Shown piece by piece: positions 1 to 10,174 of a stretch of DNA of 64,000 bases (its first letter is position 1; each line of letters opens with the position of its first letter). The stretch is from Legionella gratiana (GTDB lineage Bacteria; Pseudomonadota; Gammaproteobacteria; Legionellales; Legionellaceae): assembly GCF_001467695.1 (NCBI RefSeq), contig NZ_LNYE01000001.1, forward strand, positions 30,168 to 94,167, read 5' to 3'. Position numbers and translations under genes: made by a program. Under the pieces are notes generated by a model. It saw only the letters and a program-made list of their open reading frames with translations, searched no databases and was not told the DNA's origin.

Positions 1-476
1 TGTTTTTTAAGTGTTTCTGATGGGACTAAACTAGCCCCTCGTATAAATTGGTTTTGTGTTTGTACCTTTCCTCGATAAATGAAATATCGGCTCACCAAAA
101 GTGCCACAATCAACGATAGGGGAAAACTCCATAGAGTTGACTGTAACAGGAGTGTCAGTAAACGATCGGAGGTAGCAGAAAAATAGTGATTGTGGAGAAG
201 CTGTTCGACAGTTTGTGATGCATACCCCCCTTTAACAGGGATAGAAAATACATGTGGCACCCCTGCCAGGTGATAAAAATGAGCCGCATGATAGGACACA
301 GTCTGTCTTATCATTCCATGTGGCGCAAAGATACAGGTCATTACAATGCTTAACCCTGCCCAAATGAATAAGTAAACATGAAAGAGCGCTTTGTTAATCT
401 GAAACCACATCCGCAGATTATGGAATGAGATCTGGCCGCCCCGTGTATAATGTTTGTAATTGGATTCATGGCGCAT
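1..476 (-). CDS. traD: TraD-like coupling protein, N-terminal part (cut by window edge)
   Basis: The start codon is at 476 with a GGAGGA ribosome site just upstream, and the frame stays open to base 1, so only the first ~158 residues are visible. They contain two hydrophobic segments (about residues 28-50 and 112-130) on either side of a ~60-residue loop, then the start of the cytoplasmic part with an RGASLV stretch. This is the N-terminal architecture of F-type TraD coupling ATPases, which anchor in the inner membrane and feed the relaxosome to the secretion channel. The Walker motifs would lie outside the window. Position directly after traG in the operon is the F-plasmid order. The call rests on topology and context, since the ATPase domain is not seen. 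Confidence 0.78.
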   Translation of the reverse strand, partial: MRHESNYKHYTRGGQISFHNLRMWFQINKALFHVYLFIWAGLSIVMTCIFAPHGMIRQTVSYHAAHFYHLAGVPHVFSIPVKGGYASQTVEQLLHNHYFSATSDRLLTLLLQSTLWSFPLSLIVALLVSRYFIYRGKVQTQNQFIRGASLVPSETLKK

Positions 477-565
477 TATATCTTCCTCCAGCTTGTTTTG
501 GGCAAAGCAGCGGCTTCCACTGCTTGTATTTGTGGTTAAAAATTATTCTTTTTGATGTGTTTTGT

Positions 566-1189
566 TTATTTTAAGGGTATTGCCGCACTGGCATTTTTGT
601 CCTTATCAAAATAATTCTTTATGAGAGTAAACAGCACGCTGATGCCTATCCTATTGAGCTCCATTTCAACAAGGATGCTCGTTAAAATCCCGCTGATGAA
701 AAACGCGCCAAAGGATATGAAGAAGGCAGCACTGGGAAACAAGAACAGTGAAGGAATCAAAACAATCCCCGCAAATATTCGATAGGCTATAGTTCCAGCC
801 CTTCTTATTTGTTTTACAATCAATGAGCCTGTTCTTAGTTTGTGTTTCAATTGATAGTCAATCAAAATGTATTGATTTAATGTGCTGTAAATGAATAGAA
901 AAACAAAAAGGCATAGTCCTAGAGCCATTAATGGCAGCCAGAAAAACATGTAGATGAGCTCGTGCGTTGAAATCTCCACCATCAATACGTTCCAATAAAA
1001 AGGGAGTGGAAGTAAAAATCCTAGAAGTATTGTTCCATATAGTTTAAAAAAAACATGCAAAAACAAACGCCTGTTCGCCTGGTAATACTCCTTGGCCGGC
1101 ATAATATCCACGTCCAATGTTTTTAATGTTTCTATATCCAAGGCGATGGCCTCTTTTAATTCTTGTGAATTCATTTCTTCATTATTCAT
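566..1189 (-). CDS. Uncharacterised four-helix membrane protein between traG and traD
   Basis: I set the start at 1189 because AAGGAG lies seven bases upstream; an upstream in-frame ATG at 1231 has no such site. The 207-residue product has an acidic N-terminal cytoplasmic stretch, then two hydrophobic pairs around residues 65-110 and 135-185, and a short charged tail. It sits 47 bases after traG and 89 bases before traD in the same operon. I do not recognise the family. In F the same slot holds traS/traT-type exclusion genes, so an entry-exclusion or accessory membrane role is possible, but that is only positional inference. Confidence 0.7.
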   Translation of the reverse strand: MNNEEMNSQELKEAIALDIETLKTLDVDIMPAKEYYQANRRLFLHVFFKLYGTILLGFLLPLPFYWNVLMVEISTHELIYMFFWLPLMALGLCLFVFLFIYSTLNQYILIDYQLKHKLRTGSLIVKQIRRAGTIAYRIFAGIVLIPSLFLFPSAAFFISFGAFFISGILTSILVEMELNRIGISVLFTLIKNYFDKDKNASAAIPLK

Positions 1190-1236
1190 GGATAAGCTCC
1201 TTCTTTGGGGCTGATTTATCATGATGATCAACCCAT

Positions 1237-4074
1237 TTAGTAAAATAGGCGAGGTATAACTGCGTTGACGTTACTTTGCCCCAGTTTTTTCCCCTCGCCT
1301 ACATCGTTGTTCGTTGTTTCAACCGCTTGCTGGTATTGACTCTTTAAACGCCCTCCTCCACTGCTTGTTTTATTTACCGCCGCATCGACCTGATTATTAA
1401 TTTTTTGCTGCATGCTTTCGGCTCTTGATGCATCCATGCCAACTCCCAGAGTCCTTCCAGAATCCTCCAATGCATTACTGTTTTTGTGGTAGTCCGCTCT
1501 CATTTGTGACTCTTTGGTACTTAATGGATTTGCTGCATCCTGATAAAAGGAGTCAATCCGAGCATTTTTAGAAGCATTGCCGTATCGTGCGATTAAACCT
1601 TCTCGTTGTTCACTGATAAACTCATTAGCTAGCATTTGTAATTGTTTTAATGAAGCCAGATCTGAAGGATTAGAATACAATTCATCTCGTGCCTTTTCTC
1701 CAATGCGGTGTGCCACAAAGCCAGGAAATGCCTGATTAAGATCGGTTGTAATCTGATCGGAGTTTGATTCCACATAACTCCTGGCCGTGCTAATGCGAGC
1801 GGCTTTAGACATCGAGGCATCGTAGTTTTGACTTGCCGTTTGTGCTTCCCGCAAGTCAGTACCCATTTGATTCGAAAGGCTTGCCCCTTCCGAATGGCTG
1901 TTATCAAAATGATGGTTTTGTGCAAACTGGCTCACGTAATTAAGCGCCTGATTAAAGTCTTCTGCTTCCTTCGCTGACATGCTGCTGTCCGTACCCTCAT
2001 GGTAACGATCACTACTCGTTGATGACCTATCGAACTTGGCATGACTATCAGCACCTCCTGTTGCTCCAAAAGCAAATCGCCCAATACTTCCCAGCATACT
2101 TTTTTCACTTGCGACTCCGACGTGGGCATTTAATCCAGCTGAGGTCATATGAGCCAGCGCATCCTCTTGGCTTATCCCTTCGCGCTTAGCTACATCCGAG
2201 GCAATATGCGTCATGGTCGATAAGGCCTGGCTGTATTGACCGGATTCGCTTTCAGATACTCCATCGCCTAAACGCATATCATGTCCCTGCATTTTCGATA
2301 ATTGTACGGCACTGTGCGCAAAACTGGATAAGGACGTTTGATAATGCTGGCTTTCATTGGCTGCAGCCTGCCTGGATTCCTCAAAAGCCTGATTTAAAGA
2401 GCCACTTAAGGCCTTTGTATCTGAAATGTGTACGGGTCCTCGTGACATCCCAGGACTTACATCAAAAACAGCATCTCCATGGCCTGTGGTCGTCTTAAGC
2501 ACTCCACTTCCCAATTGTTCCGTGTGCATCCCATGCATGTTCGTCCAATTGGTATCGTGCTTGTTAGCCGAAACATTATTGGCGCTGGTATTTTCATAGT
2601 TCATATTCCAACCGCTGTAACTTGCCATTGAGATGTTACCTGCAGCTGCAGATTGTGCTTCACTGACTGACAAAGATTGTGCCATACCACCAAAATGCTG
2701 GGAGGAGGTACTTAAAATCTGTCCCAATCCTTTCGTGATGTACAGGGCAATAACAGGAACACTTGCCGCCAATGCGCCTGCCGTATAGGCGAAATTACTG
2801 TGCATGCTCGCTAATGAATCGATATTAGAGAAGGTCACACCTCCGGTTTTTTGACCAAACAAAGTAATGGTAGTACTTGAGGCCATAGAAACAAACCAAT
2901 GAAAAATAATAAACATCGGCGGCCATGACCAAAGGTAGATTTGAGATTGTACCCACAAGAAATAAGCGTTACTCAGGGTCGGGAAAAATGAAATTAAAAC
3001 AACTAATGGAAAAATACACAGCGTTAGCATCCACATCACGGTCATATAGTAAGGCAGGCGAAATCCTGCAAGCCAAAAGCTATTGGCTTCGGCAATGTGC
3101 ATTTTTTGAGTGCTGTCCGTATTGGTGTAATTCATGAGTGCCGCATCAGCTCCTGAAAAAGCAAAAGCATCGGCAGCAGCATCTCGGGTCGCATTAATTA
3201 AGATATTCTGCGTAAGTGTTTCAGCCGCATCTTCGGTAATGTTCATGTAATATTTGTGAGCAGCTTGCAGCCGGTCACCAAAAGTCTTTTCGCCTGGTAA
3301 AGAACTGCTGTCCGTGTTGCGTGATCCTAAAGCACCTGTGGTTACCAGATGATTAAGACGCTCCAACTCTAATTTGGCTGCAACGGGCAATCGAGTTTTT
3401 AAATTGGCTGCTGCATCAGCACAACTTAAATTGTCTCCATTGTGCAGAATCACCCGATAAATAGGCGATGGGCTCTCAAAATAGGTTTTAGATAGATGAG
3501 CACTTTGGGTAAGCTCCTGAGGGCTTAATTGGTGACTTGCCAAAAGTTTTGCCGTAAACACGCATTGACGGATATAGGACGATAGGTCTTGTGCCAAATC
3601 AGGCGACATGGAGAGCCTTGTCTGGGTTGCCGCAAGCCAGGTTCTTGCACCAAAAATCATTCCGGTTTTGTTGTACTCCAGGCTATCTGGCATGTGAAAT
3701 ACATCACTAAAAGCAGTTGTTATTCCGTACCCCATGCCACTAATGACTGCTGCAGGTAATGCAACACCTAAAGGCACATGATCAACTGTTAAGGCCTCTC
3801 CTGCTCCTTCGGCTGTCTGCATGTCAATTATAGCCACAGGCACTTTAATGCCTAGCACGCAATACATGACTAAAAAGGTGGTCAGCACAAAGCGAGTTAA
3901 TGATTCGAGCTTTTTCCCCATCACGTACTGATAACCGACCATACCAACGGATAGAATCATGATAATGTCACACGCCGTACTAAAGGTAGATTCAGTAAGC
4001 AAAGCGGCCATACCATCAAGCAACTCTTTTAAATAAATCCCATTTTGTGGGGTGTAGATTAATAATGGGCTCAT
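1237..4074 (-). CDS. traG: TraG, mating-pair stabilisation / inner-membrane protein
   Basis: A 945-residue protein, the usual length for F-type TraG. The N-terminal half (to about residue 440) carries several hydrophobic segments, two of them near residues 30-75 and four or more at 340-445. The C-terminal half is soluble, rich in Ser, Ala, Gln and Asn, and extended, as in TraG/TraG-N family proteins. TraG works in pilus assembly and mating-pair stabilisation, and its C-terminal part is implicated in entry exclusion through TraS in F. The start overlaps the traH stop, with GGAGG upstream. No frameshift is seen. Confidence 0.92.
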   Translation of the reverse strand: MSPLLIYTPQNGIYLKELLDGMAALLTESTFSTACDIIMILSVGMVGYQYVMGKKLESLTRFVLTTFLVMYCVLGIKVPVAIIDMQTAEGAGEALTVDHVPLGVALPAAVISGMGYGITTAFSDVFHMPDSLEYNKTGMIFGARTWLAATQTRLSMSPDLAQDLSSYIRQCVFTAKLLASHQLSPQELTQSAHLSKTYFESPSPIYRVILHNGDNLSCADAAANLKTRLPVAAKLELERLNHLVTTGALGSRNTDSSSLPGEKTFGDRLQAAHKYYMNITEDAAETLTQNILINATRDAAADAFAFSGADAALMNYTNTDSTQKMHIAEANSFWLAGFRLPYYMTVMWMLTLCIFPLVVLISFFPTLSNAYFLWVQSQIYLWSWPPMFIIFHWFVSMASSTTITLFGQKTGGVTFSNIDSLASMHSNFAYTAGALAASVPVIALYITKGLGQILSTSSQHFGGMAQSLSVSEAQSAAAGNISMASYSGWNMNYENTSANNVSANKHDTNWTNMHGMHTEQLGSGVLKTTTGHGDAVFDVSPGMSRGPVHISDTKALSGSLNQAFEESRQAAANESQHYQTSLSSFAHSAVQLSKMQGHDMRLGDGVSESESGQYSQALSTMTHIASDVAKREGISQEDALAHMTSAGLNAHVGVASEKSMLGSIGRFAFGATGGADSHAKFDRSSTSSDRYHEGTDSSMSAKEAEDFNQALNYVSQFAQNHHFDNSHSEGASLSNQMGTDLREAQTASQNYDASMSKAARISTARSYVESNSDQITTDLNQAFPGFVAHRIGEKARDELYSNPSDLASLKQLQMLANEFISEQREGLIARYGNASKNARIDSFYQDAANPLSTKESQMRADYHKNSNALEDSGRTLGVGMDASRAESMQQKINNQVDAAVNKTSSGGGRLKSQYQQAVETTNNDVGEGKKLGQSNVNAVIPRLFY

Positions 4075-5453
4075 TGTGCCCCTCCGGTATATGATTTTCT
4101 TAAGATGGGATTAAGGGCATTAAGCGCCTGCTTCACGTTGTTTTGAACCAATTGATTGGTGGTCAGTGCGGCATTAAAACGTGCTCGTGATTCGCTATTA
4201 AAATTATCTACAAATTGTTGGGCTACCTGCAGGTTTTTAAATAATTTCTCTTCATGATCACTACCTAAATCACGCCCTGCAAGGGATGCTCGAATCACTT
4301 CAAGTGAATTTGCAAGATACTGGGCAAGCAAATCCGTTGCTACACTCTGAGCAAGTTCATAACTGCTTTGTATGCCGATATTCTGTTGTGCACTGGCTGA
4401 AATGAGCTGAAATACAGACGGCTGGGTTAGTTCAATTAACCCTTTTTGTTGTGGCGTTAAGGCCGTCCCTGATTTGATATTCTCATAAACTCCCTGCAGG
4501 ATGGCTTGTACCTGAGAAACCAGAGCATCTTTGCTGCTGATCTCCTGGCTTCCTTTCACATTGATGGCAACACATTTTATGGGTTTGTTTGAATCAGTGC
4601 ACTTATAGCTGGGTAATTTGCCTCCATAGAGCAAGGCTTTTACAAAATCCTGATTAGTCGCTAAAGAGGGATACGTTTGCATCCCTCCTTTGGCATCAAA
4701 TACCAGTGTTCCTGAAATCGACATATAGACTTCTGAAATTTCTGTATCTGATTTGATGAATTCATTCAGTTGTAATGCATCCCAAACTACGTTGGTATTC
4801 AAAAGAGCCCTGTCTTTATATTCTGAATCGTTTTTTGCCTGTTCCAATCGCTTTTCAATCTCCCCTCCTGTCGAACATTTATGTCGGGCTTCTGCCCAAT
4901 CGGTGTATACATTACGATTACGCCCGATGTCCTCACACAAACGCTGATGTGCCGCTCTATTTTTGGGATAAAGCGCTGCAGTCAGGTTTTCTCCCATCTC
5001 ACACGAATTAAAATTTGTCCCATTAATGTCATTTGCCAGCTTTTGCATGTATTGCATGGCATGAGCAATTTCAGGCAGCTCGGTCTCCAGTGCAAGGTTC
5101 ATTGCATAGCCTGCCCCGTTACTTAAAATATTCTGCATGAAGGAAACAATCTGCTCTGATTTAATAAAGGAAAAACCACCTGCAAAAATATCAATTCCGC
5201 CACATCCTGAGCGAAACCCAGGTACATCAACGTGAGCTATCTGAATGGAACGCACCTGATTTCTGGCATAGACAGAGCCTAATGATGCAAATCCTGCTGC
5301 CTGTGATTCATAGGAATGGCTACCCGTGACATTCGCAGAATAACCAAGATTATTAAAAAAATGATTTAAATCGGCACTGGCTGATGCATGAACACCATTT
5401 CCTGTCACGCAAGTAAAAGACGCAACAACGGTTAGCACAAGAGCTCTAATCAT
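4071..5453 (-). CDS. traH: TraH, conjugal pilus assembly protein
   Basis: About 460 residues with an N-terminal signal peptide, then a periplasmic body. The start at 5453 is preferred because AGGAG sits seven bases upstream; the longer ATG at 5468 reads through that site. Features shared with F TraH are length, a conserved CGGIDIFAGGFSF stretch near residue 70, paired cysteines and a helical C-terminal third. TraH is an outer-membrane-associated pilus assembly factor working with TraF, TraU, TraW and TrbB. The gene overlaps the trbB-like stop and the traG start, so translation is probably coupled. Confidence 0.93.
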   Translation of the reverse strand: MIRALVLTVVASFTCVTGNGVHASASADLNHFFNNLGYSANVTGSHSYESQAAGFASLGSVYARNQVRSIQIAHVDVPGFRSGCGGIDIFAGGFSFIKSEQIVSFMQNILSNGAGYAMNLALETELPEIAHAMQYMQKLANDINGTNFNSCEMGENLTAALYPKNRAAHQRLCEDIGRNRNVYTDWAEARHKCSTGGEIEKRLEQAKNDSEYKDRALLNTNVVWDALQLNEFIKSDTEISEVYMSISGTLVFDAKGGMQTYPSLATNQDFVKALLYGGKLPSYKCTDSNKPIKCVAINVKGSQEISSKDALVSQVQAILQGVYENIKSGTALTPQQKGLIELTQPSVFQLISASAQQNIGIQSSYELAQSVATDLLAQYLANSLEVIRASLAGRDLGSDHEEKLFKNLQVAQQFVDNFNSESRARFNAALTTNQLVQNNVKQALNALNPILRKSYTGGAQ

Positions 5454-5940
5454 TAAATTTCTCCTCAATGTGTTGCTTTAATTCATGTACTCTTTGTGCC
5501 AGCTGATAAGGAGTTGCTTCTCCAAACAAGACAGCGTAGGCCTCCAGGGTATGTCGATTGACTAAAAACAAGGCGGGAACCGTAGGCTTATACCCTCCTG
5601 ATACATAGAATGTTTGAAAAAGCTCAGGTGTTAATGGTGTGGTATCGAGTCCATCCAGGGACTCTCCATCCAGGCTAAAAGCACGAACCTTAATATGGAA
5701 TGTTTCTGAAAAATCCTTTAAAACAGGGGAGAATTTTTTACAATGTGGGCAGGTGCTTCGATAAATAAATGCAAAATAATAATTTTGGGATAAATCTTTA
5801 GCTTCAGCTGATTCCTTCTGTGCAAAAGCTTTAGGGGCTTGCTTTTTCAATAACAGTGCATTGAGTTCTTCAACTGCCACATTGGCGTGCAATGGATTAA
5901 TTACAGAACAAAGCAGTAAAAAAATGATGCGGACAATCAT
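5446..5940 (-). CDS. trbB: Thioredoxin-fold disulfide protein of the transfer operon (TrbB-like)
   Basis: A 164-residue exported protein with a hydrophobic leader and the CPHC active-site motif in a thioredoxin-like context (IYRSTCPHCKKFSPV), followed by a cis-proline region (PTVPALFLV). This is the periplasmic disulfide isomerase/oxidoreductase that helps fold cysteine-rich transfer proteins such as TraN, TraU and TraH. It overlaps traF by 4 bases and traH by 8. The active site is intact, unlike the neighbouring TraF, which has lost both cysteines. Confidence 0.88.
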   Translation of the reverse strand: MIVRIIFLLLCSVINPLHANVAVEELNALLLKKQAPKAFAQKESAEAKDLSQNYYFAFIYRSTCPHCKKFSPVLKDFSETFHIKVRAFSLDGESLDGLDTTPLTPELFQTFYVSGGYKPTVPALFLVNRHTLEAYAVLFGEATPYQLAQRVHELKQHIEEKFND

Positions 5941-6719
5941 GCTTCAAACCCCTCATAGCTGTATCGTTTGTAATGAGTCGCCACATCCAGCAGGCGTTCT
6001 TTTAACTCGGTTGTGGAGACGAAACCATAAGATAAAGGCGACATTTTTTGTGTTTTTAAATCAACAAGAAACAGTGCGGGCATGTAGCGTGACTGTAAAT
6101 TCATTGTTTTTTGTATTTCATGAAGAGGTATGTTTTTAGGATTAGGCAAACCTTCAATGGGTTGTCCATCTGTTGTGACCGAAATCATTGAAAAGTGGGT
6201 CTGATTGACGAATGGCACAAGATGAGTGATGAATTTTTGCGAAATGGAACTGTTCCCTTTGTAAAAAAGGATTAATCCATAACGTTTAGCCCCTTCTCGG
6301 ACTACCCTCTCCATTAAAAGATTCATTGAATCATTGCGAATGGCCACAGCCGTATTGTCAGTTGGAAAATTTAAGGAATGATCCAGCTCAGGATGAGACA
6401 ACAGCACCTGTTGCCAGTACTGGACAAATTTCTGATTGTTTTTGGCATACACCTGCTGGGCTTTCATGTACTCATAGGTTGCATCAAATGATGGGGCAAT
6501 TAATGCCGTTGCGAGCTTATTCATGGTGGCTTTGCGGACTTCCATGAGCTCTTCATATGGAGTCAGCGCAGGCTTTGACACCTTTGGAATTTGAACAGGT
6601 TTCATCTGAGGTTCTTTGTTTTCTGTACTGTACCAATGAAACCCATGAGCAGGTGGACTTACTAAATCAGCCATGGCCGGCATGGAAAGTAACATTAAAA
6701 TAATAGTAAATAATCTCAT
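5937..6719 (-). CDS. traF: TraF, thioredoxin-fold pilus assembly protein without CXXC
   Basis: A 260-residue protein with a cleavable signal peptide (MRLFTIILMLLSMPAMA) and a C-terminal thioredoxin-like domain. The position of the active-site cysteines reads FYKGNSSISQKF, so the catalytic pair is absent. Loss of CXXC is known for F TraF, which is structural rather than redox-active. Its partner TrbB directly downstream keeps CPHC. The start overlaps the traN stop. The length matches F TraF (about 247 residues). Confidence 0.92.
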   Translation of the reverse strand: MRLFTIILMLLSMPAMADLVSPPAHGFHWYSTENKEPQMKPVQIPKVSKPALTPYEELMEVRKATMNKLATALIAPSFDATYEYMKAQQVYAKNNQKFVQYWQQVLLSHPELDHSLNFPTDNTAVAIRNDSMNLLMERVVREGAKRYGLILFYKGNSSISQKFITHLVPFVNQTHFSMISVTTDGQPIEGLPNPKNIPLHEIQKTMNLQSRYMPALFLVDLKTQKMSPLSYGFVSTTELKERLLDVATHYKRYSYEGFEA

Positions 6720-8527
6720 TTTTGTTCTGCCTTTTTCTGGACTCGCCGTTTGATTTCATCCATTGCTTTTGAAGCGTCGGGGCTATTTAAAACGACATCG
6801 CCTACAATTCCTGCTTCTTTTGTTGGTTGTCCTTGGGGAAATGGATAGACAGGGTTTAAAAAATCGATGCGCCCCATGTCAAGGCTTTGTAATTCATTCA
6901 CACTGAGCCCCGCGCAGCGTGTATGCTCCGCATCTCCTAAAGCATTGGGATTTAATTGTCTTAAACGTCCTTCGGCCTGGATAATGCGCGCCATTTTGCT
7001 GTCAAAGACACAATAGGTGCGTTTGTGCTCCAGACAGGTGCCAAAAATGGGATCTTTCTGACTGCAGAATTCGCCTACGTAATGAGCCAGATAATTGAGT
7101 TTGGCTTTGCCTAAAGCCTTATCTTCTTCACGACACAAATCGATATGGAGTTTGTCAGCCCAGCCTTCATTCGAACAACAATCAATAATGTCCCAAACCC
7201 AGATTTTGCACTGAACGGGATGGCCTGAAAATAAGGTGGCCTGCGTTTTACCAAACTCAGCGCCAGCAGCTCCTGCAACGGCCATGGGTGCCATGGCCTC
7301 TCCAAAACCATCATTCTGAGTCGCAGCATGTTCCGTGCAGTCTCCATCGGCACAAAAGAGATCACGCACACAAGCCACAGGCTGTGGGCAGACTGTCTCA
7401 TCGCAACGATATACCTGCTCATAGAGTGAACAGGCATTATTGTTCATTAATGTACAGCGCGAGCTTGCCTGTAAGCATCCTTTTTCACGTTGCGTTTTAC
7501 ATTCATCAGCTGCAGCGGATGCGCATTGATATCGTGCATTAAGCTCCCAGCAATCGCGGGTGACGGGCAGGCCATTAATGACACGGGTTGGATTGGAATC
7601 AGTACACTGCTCTTGTGTTTTTTGACATAGGTTGTTTGTCTCAAGAGCAGCGCATTCATTATCCCAGTGCTCTTCTTCCACATAGGATTTAGAATGAGCA
7701 TTAATCGTCAATGCCACTTGAATTGGGTAACAGCGACTGAACTTATCTGAAATATACAGGGTGATTACTCCTCCATTCTGGCAGGTTGGAAGTCCCACAA
7801 CACGCACCCAATGAGCAGAACCACCATTATTTAGAATGGAGTGTACTGTGGCTTTCATCTCCTCGCAGGGATGATTTAATTTAACAGGATTGGTTAAATG
7901 TCCTCCTGCGCTATTGGTCATCGCACCCGTTATAAGATTAACCGCTATGAGTCCAGTCCATTTTTTATGAACCCATACCTCAAAGTCAGCTCTTTGACTC
8001 CATCGTTCTGTGTTCACGGTTACTTTGCGTTTTTTTAAACACTGTTGTTCTGGTAATTGCCTTGATGTATGACAGATTTCCTCATGCGACTTAATCTCAC
8101 AAGCCTGTGGCTTTTCATCGCATTTAATCCGCTCATTAGATTGTCCATGGGTAATCGCATAACTTTCTTCTTCAATTAATTTGGCGTTTTTAATCGCTTC
8201 ATTTTTAGTATTGATTTCAAACTGGCGCTGACCAAAATGCTCGGTCACAGTATGTCCACCGGCATCATTTTTTAAGGCATTCGCAGCCAAGGTACTTAAA
8301 TCCGTTTTTTCAGTTTCAACCCCCTGATAATGAAGCGATTGCGAGGGATTTTCCGTATAGTCTTTGAAGGTATTCTGGGGCTTAAATTCATTCATGGCGC
8401 TCAGTGGCTGATTCCCCAAAGATTTTGCGTATTCTTTTAATTTCTGAAAGTCCTGCGCTGTTGTATTGGCAGCTGAGAACGTGCCAAATCCAAAAATACA
8501 GACGATGGCCAACATGCATCTAAACAT
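6716..8527 (-). CDS. traN: TraN, outer-membrane mating-pair stabilisation protein
   Basis: A 603-residue protein with a signal peptide and very high cysteine content, including clusters in the middle (CDEKPQACEIKSHEEIC) and the C-terminal half. This cysteine-rich design is diagnostic of TraN, the outer-membrane adhesin that contacts the recipient and stabilises mating pairs. The start at 8527 has GGAGAAAGG upstream and overlaps the trbC stop by 8 bases. Many disulfides are expected, consistent with the TrbB-like isomerase in the same operon. Host-range-determining tip residues cannot be assigned from sequence alone. Confidence 0.93.
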   Translation of the reverse strand: MFRCMLAIVCIFGFGTFSAANTTAQDFQKLKEYAKSLGNQPLSAMNEFKPQNTFKDYTENPSQSLHYQGVETEKTDLSTLAANALKNDAGGHTVTEHFGQRQFEINTKNEAIKNAKLIEEESYAITHGQSNERIKCDEKPQACEIKSHEEICHTSRQLPEQQCLKKRKVTVNTERWSQRADFEVWVHKKWTGLIAVNLITGAMTNSAGGHLTNPVKLNHPCEEMKATVHSILNNGGSAHWVRVVGLPTCQNGGVITLYISDKFSRCYPIQVALTINAHSKSYVEEEHWDNECAALETNNLCQKTQEQCTDSNPTRVINGLPVTRDCWELNARYQCASAAADECKTQREKGCLQASSRCTLMNNNACSLYEQVYRCDETVCPQPVACVRDLFCADGDCTEHAATQNDGFGEAMAPMAVAGAAGAEFGKTQATLFSGHPVQCKIWVWDIIDCCSNEGWADKLHIDLCREEDKALGKAKLNYLAHYVGEFCSQKDPIFGTCLEHKRTYCVFDSKMARIIQAEGRLRQLNPNALGDAEHTRCAGLSVNELQSLDMGRIDFLNPVYPFPQGQPTKEAGIVGDVVLNSPDASKAMDEIKRRVQKKAEQK

Positions 8528-9185
8528 GGCCTTTCTCCAATATGGTGGCCGCTAATGTGGCTCCTGCATCTCCTTTCTGGGCGATGAGCTCCAGTCCTTT
8601 TTTTATGCTTGCATTGCCATAGACTACATCAAAGGGTTGATTGGCACAGAACTGCCCTGAACCGCAAGACTTGGAGGGCTCTGTGACTACAAGCGCTGGA
8701 ACCGTTGTAATGTGGAATTGACTAAACCAGACCGGATCAATAGAAATTCCCTTAAAGTTTAAATGCTGCTTTTGAGCTTCGCTATTAAGGCGTTTAAATG
8801 TTTCTATGGTTTGTTTAAAATCACCATCCACTAAGCCATTAATGACCACGGGAATATGAAACCGTGCTGCTTCATCGCTCAATGCAAATAGAAGTGAGTC
8901 GGGCATGGAAAAGGATACAAATAAAATGGCACCTTCTACTCTCTGCGGTTTTTGATTGCTTTGTAAACCGTCCGCGCTGCGTTGCATGAGTGTATCAATC
9001 AATGATTGGTGCTCTGATTGATTCCGTGAGGACGTACGATTTAGCATTTCGATTGTCTTACTCGAAATGGTTGATACTTGGTGAGCCCCCTCCTCTTGAT
9101 ACTGCCTTAATTCATCATTAGTGTTTGCAAAACATCCGCCAATCCCGGTCAGAAACAGGATAATGATTTTAATGTAGTGCGCCAT
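8520..9185 (-). CDS. trbC: TrbC, periplasmic pilus assembly protein (F-type)
   Basis: About 221 residues with a signal sequence and a thioredoxin-like type-F TrbC domain (VEGAILFVSFSMPDSLLFALSDEA at about residues 85-108 is typical). The start at 9185 follows GGAGG by six bases and avoids overlap with traU; a longer frame opens at 9227. A late cysteine pair (SCGSGQFC) is present. TrbC partners with TraW in F, and in some plasmids the two are fused. Here they are separate and flank traU, the usual F order traW-traU-trbC. Confidence 0.9.
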   Translation of the reverse strand: MAHYIKIIILFLTGIGGCFANTNDELRQYQEEGAHQVSTISSKTIEMLNRTSSRNQSEHQSLIDTLMQRSADGLQSNQKPQRVEGAILFVSFSMPDSLLFALSDEAARFHIPVVINGLVDGDFKQTIETFKRLNSEAQKQHLNFKGISIDPVWFSQFHITTVPALVVTEPSKSCGSGQFCANQPFDVVYGNASIKKGLELIAQKGDAGATLAATILEKGHV

Positions 9186-9196
9186 TAAAGGCCTCC

Positions 9197-10174
9197 TTAT
9201 AAAAAACAACAATTTCTCTTGCGCCAAATCATGAAGCCAAAATTATCCCCATCTCCAGGGTAGGTATGTCCGGCCTCCCAGGTAATGACTGAACGGCCAA
9301 AGGGCTGGCAGCGTTTCGCATCAGGTAATGTATTGACTAACTGGTAGCGATACCGGCTTTTAGGCAAAATGGAAGAGTGATAGGTGCGACAAAGTGCAGG
9401 CCAATCTTTACCGACCGAATCTTTAATTGCTCCAAGGCGATGAAGCTTAAAGTCGGTGCGTTCTGCCAGGAGCGTTGCGGCACTGATGGGACTTGCCTGA
9501 TTTGCCACAAAACCATTGAGCGGATAGGTAGATCCTTGAGCGCCCTGGCACCAGAATAGAGAATCCATGGCCGTTCCTGCCAATGCTTTGGTTGCATCTG
9601 CTGCACAAGACGCCCGTACTGGCGATGTGGTAAATAAGGTGGCCTCTGGATTAAGAACAAAAGCAAACTCAGAGTCATTCCATGTTGGATCAAGTTCACT
9701 CAAATACATCACATCAAAATCTTCTGTCTCCATACAGCCGATGGATGTAAGTACCTGCAGCCAATACATCAGAGGGTATTTGTACCAATGCACGTAATAA
9801 AATGCGCCTCGCCCATCCGTATCGGGCATTTGTGAACCACCAAGACCCTGGTCTTTAATATGTAGTTGCACCCCAAGATTCACCATGCAATATGGCTTTC
9901 GTGTCACATCGACTAACGCAAAGGGTTCCCAATAACCTATAGTAACTCCTAAAAGTTGTAATTTGTTTGGGCAGGAACAGATAGGGTTCCCAGGATTTTT
10001 AGTATCAGGATACTGGCTTTTTACTACTTCGGAGGAACCAATGGTTAAAGGGAACAAACAATCCCAGCAAATGTCGGTAATAGGATTGACAAAATGCCCT
10101 TTACACTGCGATGCGTGCAATGAACAGATGAAGAATAAGCCTGCAGCAATTGAACAGAAAAGTCGTTTATTCAT
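9197..10174 (-). CDS. traU: TraU, conjugal transfer protein
   Basis: About 325 residues with a signal peptide ending near HASQC, and a cysteine-containing periplasmic body. Stretches such as GHFVNPITDICWDCLFPLTIG and the late ITWEAGHTYPGDGDNFG match the strongly conserved TraU family. TraU is required for DNA transfer more than for pilus extension in F. Two adjacent ATGs (10177 and 10174) follow GGAG; the second has the better spacing. The gene overlaps the end of traW by 8 bases. Confidence 0.94.
   Translation of the reverse strand: MNKRLFCSIAAGLFFICSLHASQCKGHFVNPITDICWDCLFPLTIGSSEVVKSQYPDTKNPGNPICSCPNKLQLLGVTIGYWEPFALVDVTRKPYCMVNLGVQLHIKDQGLGGSQMPDTDGRGAFYYVHWYKYPLMYWLQVLTSIGCMETEDFDVMYLSELDPTWNDSEFAFVLNPEATLFTTSPVRASCAADATKALAGTAMDSLFWCQGAQGSTYPLNGFVANQASPISAATLLAERTDFKLHRLGAIKDSVGKDWPALCRTYHSSILPKSRYRYQLVNTLPDAKRCQPFGRSVITWEAGHTYPGDGDNFGFMIWRKRNCCFL

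Noticed and set aside
4753..5126. Plus-strand open frames inside traH
   Set aside because: They are antisense to a well-conserved gene, overlap one another in different frames, and lack ribosome sites and recognisable domains.
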